Source: Massilia sp. (GTDB lineage Bacteria > Pseudomonadota > Gammaproteobacteria > Burkholderiales > Burkholderiaceae_D). Taken from it: 49,403 nucleotides of DNA. How positions within the stretch are numbered: position 1 is the first letter of the stretch; every line of letters begins with the position of its first letter. The translations under genes were made by a program, and so were the position numbers. The stretch lies in NCBI GenBank assembly GCA_025359245.1, contig JANYGW010000142.1, forward strand, positions 1 to 49,403, read 5' to 3'. Positions 16,482-25,599 of this stretch are shown here, in pieces. A model generated the notes under the pieces. The model was not told where the DNA came from, ran no database searches, and saw nothing but the letters and a program-made list of their open reading frames with translations.

Positions 16482-16694
16482 ATGATTGTCTGTGTCTGCA
16501 ATAACATCTCCGACCGTGAAATCCGCCAGGCGGTCGACCTGGGCCTGTCGTCGATGGGCGAGTTGCGGCGCGACCTGGGCGTGGCGACCTGCTGCGGCAA
16601 GTGCGCCAGCTGCGCCCGGCAAGTGCTGAACGACCACCTGGACACCAAGATCGTCGTGACCGAGCTGTCCTTCCGCTCGGCCCAGGCGGCCTGA
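16482..16694 (+). CDS. bfd: Bacterioferritin-associated ferredoxin
   Basis: A 70-residue [2Fe-2S] protein. The ligands fit the Bfd pattern Cys4, Cys6, Cys38 and Cys41 (CVC near the start, CCGKC in the middle), with extra Cys37 and Cys44. Bfd docks on bacterioferritin and passes electrons to reduce and release stored iron, chiefly under iron limitation. A GGAAGG lies seven bases upstream of the ATG. The Fur box at 16408 fits induction when iron is scarce. It is followed five bases later by a TonB gene, with bacterioferritin 0.8 kb downstream. Confidence 0.93.
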   Translation: MIVCVCNNISDREIRQAVDLGLSSMGELRRDLGVATCCGKCASCARQVLNDHLDTKIVVTELSFRSAQAA

Positions 16695-16699
16695 ATCCC

Positions 16700-17395
16700 A
16701 TGAGCGCGATGACCTTCTCCTGCGGCCCTGACCTGCGCGTCACGTCGATCGAGAAGCTGCGCGCCAAGTTCGGCCCGCTGGCCATGGTGCTGGCCGCGCA
16801 CGCCGTGCTGATCTACTTCATTTATAGCGGCCTGATGAGCCGCATGGTCGATGCGGCCATCCCGCAAGCGGTGCTGGTGACCTTCGTCGCGCCGCCGCCG
16901 GAAGAAAAAGCGCCGCCGCCGGCCCCGCCCAAGACCGTGGTGCTGGCCCAGCTCAGGCCGCTGGTGCTGCCGTCGGTGCCGATGCCGGAAGTCCAGCTGG
17001 CGCCGCCGCCGAACACCATCAGCGTGACCCAGGCCCCGCCGCCGGCCGAGAAAGCGCCGGCCCCGGCCTTCGTTGCCAGTCCGGTCCCGGCGCCCGGCCC
17101 GAGCGGACCGAAAACCATCGCCAGCGGCGCCATCGAATTCATCCTGCCGCCGCAAACCGTGTACCCGGCCATGTCGAAACGCATGGGCGAACAGGGCAAA
17201 GTGGTGCTGCGCATCCTGATCAGCGAAAACGGCAAGCCCGACCAGGTGCAGGTGCAAACCTCGTCCGGCTTCAGCCGCCTCGACGAAGCCGGGCGCCAGG
17301 CCGGGCTGCGCGTGCTGTTCAAACCGCACCTGGAAGACGGCCGCGCCGTGCCCGTCTACGTGCTGTTGCCGCTCAATTTCCAGCTGACCAGCTAA
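16700..17395 (+). CDS. Energy transducer TonB-like protein
   Basis: A 231-residue inner-membrane-anchored TonB. A single N-terminal helix (about 21-42, LAMVLAAHAVLIYFIY) is followed by a long Pro/Ala-rich spacer (about 55-135) that spans the periplasm. The C-terminal TonB domain (about 150-231) starts EFILPPQTVYPAMSKRMGEQGKV and ends VYVLLPLNFQLTS. It couples proton-motive force to TonB-dependent receptors. No ExbB/ExbD genes are nearby. The start at 16700, five bases after bfd, gives the expected short cytoplasmic tail. Linkage to bfd and a Fur box suggests service to siderophore or heme uptake. Confidence 0.9.
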   Translation: MSAMTFSCGPDLRVTSIEKLRAKFGPLAMVLAAHAVLIYFIYSGLMSRMVDAAIPQAVLVTFVAPPPEEKAPPPAPPKTVVLAQLRPLVLPSVPMPEVQLAPPPNTISVTQAPPPAEKAPAPAFVASPVPAPGPSGPKTIASGAIEFILPPQTVYPAMSKRMGEQGKVVLRILISENGKPDQVQVQTSSGFSRLDEAGRQAGLRVLFKPHLEDGRAVPVYVLLPLNFQLTS

Positions 17396-17499
17396 GGCGC
17401 GCCGCCAGCGCGCGGGCACGCCACACCGGACAAACTCATCCGTCTGCGCCAGCCGGATTTGTTATCATGTCTCCATCTCCCCACTTTTGAAAGAATCCC

Positions 17500-17976
17500 A
17501 TGAAGGGCGACAAGAATGTCATCCGGCTGCTCAATGCGCAGCTGACCAACGAGCTCTCCGCGATCAATCAATACTTCTTGCACGCGCGCATGTACCGCCA
17601 TTGGGGCCTGGAGAAGCTGGCCAAGAAGGAATACGAAGAATCGATCGGCGAGATGAAGCACGCCGACAAGCTGATCGACCGCATCCTGATGCTCGACGGC
17701 TTGCCCAACCTGCAGGCGCTGCACAAGCTGCTGATCGGCGAGTCGACCCAGGAATGCCTTGAATGCGACCTCAAGCTGGAACAGGGCGCCCAGGTCACCG
17801 TCAAGGAAGGCATCGCCGCCGCCGAACTGGCCACCGACTACGTGTCGCGCGACCTGCTGCTGGCCATCCTCGAAGACACCGAAGAGCATATCGACTGGCT
17901 CGAAACCCAGCTCGACCTGATCGTCAAGGTCGGCATCCAGAACTACCTGCAATCGCAGATGGCGTCGGCCGACTAA
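17500..17976 (+). CDS. bfr: Bacterioferritin
   Basis: A 158-residue heme-containing ferritin, the same length as E. coli Bfr and alignable without gaps. The heme ligand Met52 is present ([10 protein letters not shown]). Ferroxidase residues Glu18, Glu51, His54, Glu94 and His130 are in place, but the position equivalent to Glu127 is Thr (LEDTEEH) with Glu at 128 and 129, so the di-iron centre may be altered or use a neighbouring Glu. The protein forms a 24-mer that stores iron; its reductant Bfd is encoded 0.8 kb upstream. It ends seven bases before the convergent kinase stop, where GCGGCGCGC/GCGCGCCGC (17988-18007) can form a tight hairpin. Confidence 0.95.
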   Translation: MKGDKNVIRLLNAQLTNELSAINQYFLHARMYRHWGLEKLAKKEYEESIGEMKHADKLIDRILMLDGLPNLQALHKLLIGESTQECLECDLKLEQGAQVTVKEGIAAAELATDYVSRDLLLAILEDTEEHIDWLETQLDLIVKVGIQNYLQSQMASAD

Positions 17977-17983
17977 GTCGCTT

Positions 17984-18907
17984 TCAAGCGGCGCGCCAGC
18001 GCGCCGCCCATTTGTCGTAGAAGCCCAGGTCGCGCGGCACGGCGCCCGGGATCGCGCAGATGGCGGCGGCAAATTCGTTGGCGCGCGCCAGCGTCAATTC
18101 CAGCGCCCATCCGCGCATGCGGCCCAGCAAAAAGATCGCCGAAAACGCGTCGCCCGCCCCCACCGTATCGATCACGAACGGCGGCGCCGGGTTGTCGCGG
18201 TGGACCACGACGCCGCCATCGGCGCCGAAATACACCGAGCCGCGATGGCCCAGCGTGACGATCAGCCCTTCCAGCGAAAACATTTGCACCAGCGCCGCGC
18301 AGGCGGCCCGCACTTCGTCGCTGCTCAGGGCCGGCGCCGACGGCGCGATGCCGAAGTACCAGCCGAACAGCGCCTGCAATTCTTCCTCGTTGACCTTGGC
18401 GATGTCGGCCGCGTGCAGCGAGTGGAACACGCAGCGCTCGTCATACTGGCCGTCGCGCAGGTTCAGGTCGAGGTAGCGGGTGGCGTTGCTCGCCTCGAGC
18501 AGCGCATGCAGCGTGTCGCGCGAGCGCGGGCAGCGCTGGGCCAGCGTGCCGAAGTAGATCGCGCTCGGATCGACCGACTCGAACGCGGCCAGCGCCTGTT
18601 CGGGATTGATGAAATCATAGGCCTGGCCGGGCAGGATCACGAAGCGGTGGCCCTTGGCGTTGCGCTCGACCACGACGCGGCCGGTCTCTTCCATCTTGTC
18701 GACCTGCAGGCCGGCTTCGGACATGGCGAAGCGCTCGAATTCAGCGTGCACGATGGCGCCGTTCTTGTCGTTGCCGATGCAGGTGATCAGCAGCTGCGGC
18801 GACATGAATGCGGCCAGGTGGCGCGCGACGTTGAAGGGCGCGCCGCCGACCACTTGTTCGGTGCCGAAATCGTCGACCAGCGCTTCGCCGAACAGCACGG
18901 TTGTCAT
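17984..18907 (-). CDS. PfkB family carbohydrate kinase (fructokinase-like)
   Basis: A 307-residue ribokinase-fold sugar kinase. The N-terminal substrate signature GGAPFNVARHLAAF and the C-terminal PfkB signature with anion hole and catalytic Asp (IDTVGAGDAFSA) are both clear. Overall it most resembles bacterial fructokinases, but sugar identity is not proven. Its ATG overlaps the stop of the upstream LacI regulator (ATGA, 18904-18907), so the pair is translationally coupled and the regulator probably senses the kinase's substrate or product. No transporter or glycosidase is adjacent, which is unusual for a LacI-kinase pair. Confidence 0.9.
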   Translation of the reverse strand: MTTVLFGEALVDDFGTEQVVGGAPFNVARHLAAFMSPQLLITCIGNDKNGAIVHAEFERFAMSEAGLQVDKMEETGRVVVERNAKGHRFVILPGQAYDFINPEQALAAFESVDPSAIYFGTLAQRCPRSRDTLHALLEASNATRYLDLNLRDGQYDERCVFHSLHAADIAKVNEEELQALFGWYFGIAPSAPALSSDEVRAACAALVQMFSLEGLIVTLGHRGSVYFGADGGVVVHRDNPAPPFVIDTVGAGDAFSAIFLLGRMRGWALELTLARANEFAAAICAIPGAVPRDLGFYDKWAARWRAA

Positions 18908-19965
18908 GGCAGTTCCTTCAATGGCGCGGTGGCGCGCACGATCAGTTCAGTGGGGAGCTGGGCCGACGCCACGGCGCGGCCGTCGACCAGTTCCAGCAGC
19001 GCGCCGACCAGCGCTTCGCCGGCCGCGCGCACCGGCTGGCGGATCGTGCTCAGCGCAGGATGATAATACGCGGCCAGGGCGATGTCGTCATAGCCGACCA
19101 CCGCCACGTCCGCCGGCACGTGCCGGCCGGCGTCGCGCAGCGTGTTAATCGCGGTCATGGCCAGCAGGTCGCTGCAGGCGAAAATCGCGTCGTAGGCGAC
19201 CCCGCGCCGCGCCAGCTCCTGCACTGCCTGGGTGCCGCCTTCAGGAATGAACGAGACCGACACGCGCAGTTGCGGATCGACCGCCAGCGCGTGCGCGGCC
19301 AGCGCGTTGCAATAACCGCGGTAACGCTGTGCCACTTCGGGCAGGTTGATGTCGCCGAAAAAAGCGATACGCCGGCGGCCCTGCTCGATCAGGTGCGCGG
19401 TCGCCAGCATGCCGCCGCTGACATTGTCGCCGCCCACCGTGGTGTACAGCTGCTGCGGCAGTTGCGCGCCCCACACCACGATCGGCACGTGGCGCGCGGC
19501 CAGCTGGTTCAGCTGTTCATGCTGGCGCCACTGGCCGATCAGGATGATGCCGATCACGCGCCCGGTGTCGAAGGGCTGGGCCGCGCAGTCGATCTGTTCG
19601 GCATCGATGCGCGAGAGCAGCATGTCGTAGCCGCGCGCGGTCAGCGCATCGGCCAGCGCGCCGAGCATGCTGAGGAAAAATGGATCGCTCAGGTGCTGGC
19701 GCGTTTCGGAGTCGAACGGCACCACCACGCCCACCGTGCGGTTCTGCTTCAGGCGCAGGTTCTGGGCGCCGATATTGATCGTGTAGTTGAGCGAACTGGC
19801 CAGCGCCACGATGCGCTCGCGCGTTTCCTGGTTGACCAGCACGCTGCGGTTGAGCGCGCGCGACACGGTGGCCTTGGACACGCCGGCGATGCGGGCAATG
19901 TCCGCCATCTGTACGCGCTTCGGGGAAGCGCCGCCGACCTGCTGGTTCTTCGGCGCCGTAGCCAC
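18904..19965 (-). CDS. LacI family transcriptional regulator
   Basis: A 353-residue repressor. The LacI helix-turn-helix and hinge lie at about 18-70 (MADIARIAGVSKATVSRALN, then the hinge region LNYTINIGAQNLR), followed by a periplasmic-binding-protein-like effector domain to the end. The start is a GTG at 19965 that overlaps the GST stop by one base (TAGTG), so GST, regulator and kinase form a coupled minus-strand unit. No clear LacI-type palindrome was identified upstream, so the operator is not assigned. The likely effector is a sugar or sugar phosphate handled by the adjacent kinase (inference). Confidence 0.92.
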   Translation of the reverse strand: MATAPKNQQVGGASPKRVQMADIARIAGVSKATVSRALNRSVLVNQETRERIVALASSLNYTINIGAQNLRLKQNRTVGVVVPFDSETRQHLSDPFFLSMLGALADALTARGYDMLLSRIDAEQIDCAAQPFDTGRVIGIILIGQWRQHEQLNQLAARHVPIVVWGAQLPQQLYTTVGGDNVSGGMLATAHLIEQGRRRIAFFGDINLPEVAQRYRGYCNALAAHALAVDPQLRVSVSFIPEGGTQAVQELARRGVAYDAIFACSDLLAMTAINTLRDAGRHVPADVAVVGYDDIALAAYYHPALSTIRQPVRAAGEALVGALLELVDGRAVASAQLPTELIVRATAPLKELP

Positions 19966-20573
19966 TACTGGGGCAGCGTGTCTTTGAACGAAGGCCGCTC
20001 GGACAGCTTGTCGAACAGCTTGGCCAGGTTGGCATAGTCGGCGCGCCAGTCGATCTGCGGGAAACGGAAATCGAGCCAGCCCAGCGTGCAGCCGACGGCC
20101 ACGTCGGCCAGCGTGTAATGGTTGCCCTTGCAGAAAGGCGATTCACGCAGGTTGGCCGACATCGTGCCCAGGCCGGCATGCACCTTGACCATCTGGCGGT
20201 CGATCCAGGCGGTGCTTTGCTGGGCTTCGGGACGCAGGGTTTTTTCAAGGCGCACCAGCACGGCGGCGTCGAGCACGCCGTCGGCCAGCGCTTCCCAGAC
20301 CTTGACGTCGGCGCGGTCGCGCCCGTTCGGCGGCAACAGCTTGCACACCGGCGTGAGCGTGTCGAGGTATTCGGCAATCACGCGCGAGTCGTACATGCTG
20401 CTGCCGTCTTCCATGATCAGGCAAGGAACCTTGCCCAGTGGATTCGACATATGGATACGGGTTTCGGCGGTCCAGACGTCTTCGAGCTCGTACACGTAAT
20501 CGAGCTTTTTCTCGGCCAGGACGACACGAACCTTGCGGACATACGGACTGGCCAGGGAACCGATGAGTTTCAT
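19965..20573 (-). CDS. Glutathione S-transferase (YibF-like)
   Basis: A 202-residue GST with N-terminal thioredoxin-like domain (MKLIGSLASPYVRKVRVVLAEKK; Ser of SPYVRK is the likely glutathione-activating residue), LGKVPCL cis-Pro motif and DSRVIAEYLD. The helical C-terminal domain carries YTLADVAVGCTLG. It resembles E. coli YibF, whose role is unclear. A TATACT -10-like element lies about 30 bases upstream on the minus strand. It is first in a unit with the LacI regulator and kinase; any metabolic link to them is not apparent. Confidence 0.9.
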   Translation of the reverse strand: MKLIGSLASPYVRKVRVVLAEKKLDYVYELEDVWTAETRIHMSNPLGKVPCLIMEDGSSMYDSRVIAEYLDTLTPVCKLLPPNGRDRADVKVWEALADGVLDAAVLVRLEKTLRPEAQQSTAWIDRQMVKVHAGLGTMSANLRESPFCKGNHYTLADVAVGCTLGWLDFRFPQIDWRADYANLAKLFDKLSERPSFKDTLPQ

Positions 20574-20668
20574 AGATGCTTAGAATGAAGGATTGGCACC
20601 TAGTATAACATCGGCCTTGGCGCCGATGGAGGGCAACAAGGTGGCTGCGGTGCGGGCGCCACATCAGC

Positions 20669-22130
<1,462 letters not shown>

Positions 22131-22149
22131 CCCGCGTGAACGGATAAAA

Positions 22150-22174
22150 AAACCCGCCTCGCGCGGGTTTTTTT
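22150..22174 (+). terminator. Intrinsic terminator of purB
   Basis: AAACCCGC (22150-22157) pairs with GCGGGTTT (22163-22170) around a five-base loop and runs into seven T residues. The left side also has an A-run, so it could work in both directions between the convergent purB and receptor genes. Confidence 0.93.
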
Positions 22175-22232
22175 ATGGCTATGCAGAAATCGCAAGCTCA
22201 TCGATTTAACAAACATGATTAATGTCGTCCTC

Positions 22233-22264
22233 GCGAACGGGAAACGCATGCGTTTCCCGTTCGC
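22233..22264. repeat. Perfect 32-bp palindrome between convergent genes
   Basis: The arm GCGAACGGGAAACGCA (22233-22248) is followed directly by its exact reverse complement (22249-22264), with no loop. It lies between the purB terminator and the 3' end of the receptor gene. There is no T-run on either side. It could form a cruciform or stable RNA hairpin, or be a dyad protein-binding site; the function is unknown. Confidence 0.9.
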
Positions 22265-22361
22265 AGATACTGTGTTCTTCACGTCTTTGCAAGTGCTAGT
22301 TGTGGATCGAATCTGACGCCAGATCTGAGGGCCGCCAGCACGACCGCCGACAGCGCCCTCT

Positions 22362-24281
22362 TCAATTCTGCCAGACCAGCTTGACGCCCAGCGACCGCCC
22401 GACCTCGGTGCGGCTCGCCAGCGGCCCGTATTCGCCGTGGCTGCCATTCAAATTCTGCCCGCTCACCGACGCTTCCACGCCCTTGCGCAAGCGCCAGCCG
22501 AAGCGCGCATCGATCGCCGTGTACCCCGGCACGTCCGGATTGGACAGCGCCGCTACCTTGCGCAACGCCACATCGAACTCCTTGTCGTCGGCCAGGTTGA
22601 AGGTCGAACGCAGCTGCGCCGTGTGCGACGGATTTTTCCCCGTGATGCCGGGACCGTCGGCATCGTTGCTGCCCGCCTTCAGCCGCAGCGATTCATGCAG
22701 CGCCAGCAGCCCGGCCGACAGACGCCAGGCCGGCGTGGCCTGGTAATTGCCCCACAGTTCGAGTCCGCTGGCGTGGCCTTCCATCAGGTTGCCGAAGGTA
22801 ATGAAGGTCTGGGTCGGATCGACCTCCTGCGTGCGCAAATGGTCGTAGTTGTTGTAGAAGGCCGTCATCGCATACGACAGCTTCGGCAGCGGCTGGCCGC
22901 GGTAGCCAAGCTCGAACACGGTCGCCACTTCGGAGCGGATCACCGGGCCGCCGCGCAGGATATACGGCGGCACGCCCGGAATGAAGGCGTCGGCATCGAG
23001 CCGCGACGGCGCGCGCACCGTGCGGCTGGCGCTGGCCCACAGCGTGTGCGCCGGCGCCGCCGTCCAGGCCAGGCGCAAGGTCGGCAGCAGTTCCGAGCCG
23101 GTGTAGGGATTGTGCTCGACCCGCGCGCCGGCGATCAGGCGCAGGTCCGGGCGCAACGCGATCTCGTCCTGGGCATACACGCTGGCCCAGTGCTGGTTGA
23201 CCCTGGCCGGCAGGAAGGCCAGGAAGGCGCTGTTGCGCACGTCGTCGCGCGTGCTGCGGTAGTTTGCACCCCACACCAGCGTGTGCGCGCCCAGCGCCGC
23301 CAGCCCGTGCTGGATCTGCAGGTCGGCGATGTCGAGCGACTCGGCGAAGGCCGGCTGCACGTCGCGGCTGGTGTGATCCAGATAGGCCTGCAGGCTCAGG
23401 CTGGCGCCGGCGCCGAGCTGATAGGTCCATTGCCCGGTCAGGTTCACGCCGGTGGTGGCGACCGGCCCCAGCACGATCGCGGCGCCGGTCTGGACCGCGC
23501 CCGGGGCGGGCTGCTGCGCGTCGCCGCGATAGGCATTGCCATTGATGCTGAACTGGTGCTCGCCGCGCGTCCAGTCGGCGCGAAAGCCGACCTGGGCCTG
23601 GTGGCGCGCATCGTCGACCAGGGCGCCGCTTGCCGTTTCGGTATGGCGCTGGTCCAGGTATTTGCCGTACACCCGCCAATGGCCGCCGGCCAGCACGCCG
23701 CCCTGGCGGAACGCGCTGTCGGTGCCGCGCGTGCCAGCCGACAGCACGGCCAGGCTGGCGCCGCTGTCGGCCGCGGCGCGCGTCGTAATGTTGATGACGC
23801 CGTTGACGGCATTGACGCCCCACAGCGTGCCGCCCGGGCCGCTAATGACTTCGATGCGGGCGATTTCTTCGAGCATCAGGTCCTGGGCGTCCCAGAACAC
23901 GCCGGAGAACAGCGGCGCATACACCGAGCGGCCGTCGATCAGCACTTGCAGTTTGTTGGGCCCGCTATTGCCGCTGCCGTTGAGGCCGCGCGCGCTGATC
24001 GCATACGATCCATTGCTCACCGCGCCGACCTGCAGGTTGGGCGCCAGGCGCAGCACTTCGGCCATACTGGTGGCGCCGGAGCGGCGGATATCCTCGCTGG
24101 TGATGACGAACACCGAGGCGGCGGCCCCGGCCAGCGCCTCGGGCTTGCGCGACACCGACGTGATCTGGAGATTGGCCAGTTCTTCGATCGACAGGTCGGC
24201 CAGGTCGGGGAGCTGGGCGGCGGCGGCCGTCGCCGCCGGCAAAGCGAGCAGCGCGGCCATGCGCAAGAATGTCAGTCTCAT
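22362..24281 (-). CDS. TonB-dependent outer-membrane receptor
   Basis: A 639-residue receptor. A signal peptide (MRLTFLRMAALLALPAATAAAA) is followed by the short motif DLSIEELANLQITSVSRK, typical of a receptor subfamily often annotated BtuB/CirA-like. The plug domain (about 45-150: VFVITSEDIRRSGATSMAEVLRLAPNL, VLIDGRSVY, IARIEVISGPGGTLWGVNAVNGVINI) and a 22-strand barrel follow, ending GVKLVWQN. It imports a ligand such as a siderophore, vitamin or sugar that cannot be named. The start at 24281 places the signal peptide at the N-terminus. It stands alone and could depend on the TonB encoded at 16700 or another. Confidence 0.9.
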   Translation of the reverse strand: MRLTFLRMAALLALPAATAAAAQLPDLADLSIEELANLQITSVSRKPEALAGAAASVFVITSEDIRRSGATSMAEVLRLAPNLQVGAVSNGSYAISARGLNGSGNSGPNKLQVLIDGRSVYAPLFSGVFWDAQDLMLEEIARIEVISGPGGTLWGVNAVNGVINITTRAAADSGASLAVLSAGTRGTDSAFRQGGVLAGGHWRVYGKYLDQRHTETASGALVDDARHQAQVGFRADWTRGEHQFSINGNAYRGDAQQPAPGAVQTGAAIVLGPVATTGVNLTGQWTYQLGAGASLSLQAYLDHTSRDVQPAFAESLDIADLQIQHGLAALGAHTLVWGANYRSTRDDVRNSAFLAFLPARVNQHWASVYAQDEIALRPDLRLIAGARVEHNPYTGSELLPTLRLAWTAAPAHTLWASASRTVRAPSRLDADAFIPGVPPYILRGGPVIRSEVATVFELGYRGQPLPKLSYAMTAFYNNYDHLRTQEVDPTQTFITFGNLMEGHASGLELWGNYQATPAWRLSAGLLALHESLRLKAGSNDADGPGITGKNPSHTAQLRSTFNLADDKEFDVALRKVAALSNPDVPGYTAIDARFGWRLRKGVEASVSGQNLNGSHGEYGPLASRTEVGRSLGVKLVWQN

Positions 24282-24430
24282 CAAATCCCCTTGCAAGAAG
24301 AGGCGGTGCGCGGCGGCGCCCGCCAATCATCAAACCACCACCTGTCCGATTTTACAATAGCCCGGGCTCAACCTTCGCTACGCGTGCGTGGTAATCTTGC
24401 CGCCAAGCGCAAATGCGGTTTTTTTGGTAT

Positions 24431-24452
24431 ATTAGTCCTAACACGTACTAAT
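24431..24452. promoter_or_regulatory. Inverted repeat at the cytochrome b561 promoter
   Basis: ATTAGT (24431-24436) and ACTAAT (24447-24452) form a dyad with a ten-base spacer, 14 bases before the ATG. It overlaps TATATT (24428-24433), a possible -10. The size and place suit a repressor operator (for example MarR/TetR/LysR type), but no regulator gene is adjacent. Confidence 0.4.
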
Positions 24453-24465
24453 TTCAGGGGGCAAC

Positions 24466-25008
24466 ATGCAGCAGCGGTATACCAATATAGCAATCTTTTT
24501 CCACTGGCTGATCGCCCTGATGATCATTGGCTCGTTCACCATGGGCCTGGTGATGACGGACATGACGCTGAGCCCGACCAAGCTCAAGTATTACTCCTGG
24601 CACAAATGGGCCGGGGTCACGATCCTGGCGCTGGCCTGTCTGCGCCTGCTGTGGCGTTTGACCCACAAGGCGCCGGCCTACCCCGCCAGCATGCCGGGCT
24701 GGCAAAAGAGTTCGGCCAACGCCCTGCACGGCCTGCTGTATGTGCTGATGTTCGCGGTGCCGCTGTCCGGCTATTTCTACACGCTCGCGGCCGGCTTTCC
24801 GGTGGTGTATTTCGGCGTGCTCGAACTGCCGGTCCTGATCGCCAAGAACGAGGCGCTCAAGCCGGTGCTCAAGGAAGTGCATTTCTGGCTCAATATGACC
24901 TTGGCCGCGACCGTCGCCCTGCACGTGGCGGCGGCCGTGAAACACCAGTTCATCGACCGCGACGGCATCGTCAGGCGCATGCTGCCGTCGCGCTCCACCC
25001 TTTCCTGA
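24466..25008 (+). CDS. Cytochrome b561 family membrane protein
   Basis: A 180-residue four-helix inner-membrane b-type cytochrome. Helices are near residues 8-30, 45-62, 83-105 and 140-160, with heme-ligand candidates His13 (FFHW), His44 (WHKWAG) and His in LHGLLY and LHVAAAVKHQF. E. coli CybB oxidises ubiquinol and passes electrons to superoxide. Here it is followed 12 bases later by two YceI genes, matching the yceJ-yceI arrangement in E. coli, so it probably serves a quinone-linked periplasmic function with them. A GGGGG lies four bases upstream of the ATG. Confidence 0.92.
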   Translation: MQQRYTNIAIFFHWLIALMIIGSFTMGLVMTDMTLSPTKLKYYSWHKWAGVTILALACLRLLWRLTHKAPAYPASMPGWQKSSANALHGLLYVLMFAVPLSGYFYTLAAGFPVVYFGVLELPVLIAKNEALKPVLKEVHFWLNMTLAATVALHVAAAVKHQFIDRDGIVRRMLPSRSTLS

Positions 25009-25020
25009 TCGGAGAACACC

Positions 25021-25572
25021 ATGCTACGCACCCGCTCCACCCTGACCGCCGCCCTGCTCGGCGTGGCCCTGGCCGCCACGGCGGCGCCGCTCAAGACCGA
25101 CCCGGCCAAGAGTTCCGTCTCGGCCGTCTTCAAGCAGATGAACGTGCCGGTCGAATCGGCGTTCAAGAAATTCAGCGCGGCGATCGACTACGACGCCGCC
25201 AAGCCCGAACTGGCCAAGGCCAGCGTCGAGATCGACACGGCCAGCCTGGACGTGGGCGACGCCGACATGAACAAGGAAGTGGCCAAGAAGGACTGGTTCA
25301 ATGCGGCCCAGTTCCCCAAGGCGACCTTTGTCTCGTCCTCGATCAAGCCGGCCGCCGCCGGCAAGCTGAATGTCAGCGGCAAGCTGACGATCAAGGGCAA
25401 GAGCACCGACGTCAGTTTTGCGCTGACCGTCAAGAGCGAGGCCGGCAAACAGGTGTTCGAAGGCACGCTGCCGATCAAGCGGCTGACCTACAACATCGGC
25501 GAAGGCGAATGGAAGGACACCAGCATGGTTGCCGACGACGTCCTCATCAAATTCCGCGTCACAGCGGGATAA
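25021..25572 (+). CDS. YceI family periplasmic protein
   Basis: A 183-residue lipocalin-like YceI protein with a signal peptide (LTAALLGVALAATAAP). The core has TDPAKSSVSAVFKQMNVPVE, the ASVEIDTASLDVGDADMNKEV repeat, FPKATFVSSS, and the closing VADDVLIKFRVTAG. YceI proteins bind polyisoprenoids such as ubiquinone-8 or related lipids and are often base- or stress-induced. It sits between cytochrome b561 and a second YceI in one operon. It diverges strongly from its paralogue, which suggests different ligands rather than a recent duplication. Confidence 0.9.
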   Translation: MLRTRSTLTAALLGVALAATAAPLKTDPAKSSVSAVFKQMNVPVESAFKKFSAAIDYDAAKPELAKASVEIDTASLDVGDADMNKEVAKKDWFNAAQFPKATFVSSSIKPAAAGKLNVSGKLTIKGKSTDVSFALTVKSEAGKQVFEGTLPIKRLTYNIGEGEWKDTSMVADDVLIKFRVTAG

Positions 25573-25599
25573 CAACCCACCAACAGAACAGGGATCCAC

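Noticed and set aside
17988..18007. Tight GC hairpin between bfr and the kinase gene as a terminator
   Set aside because: It lies within the kinase coding end, has a two-base loop and no T-run, so only mentioned under bfr.
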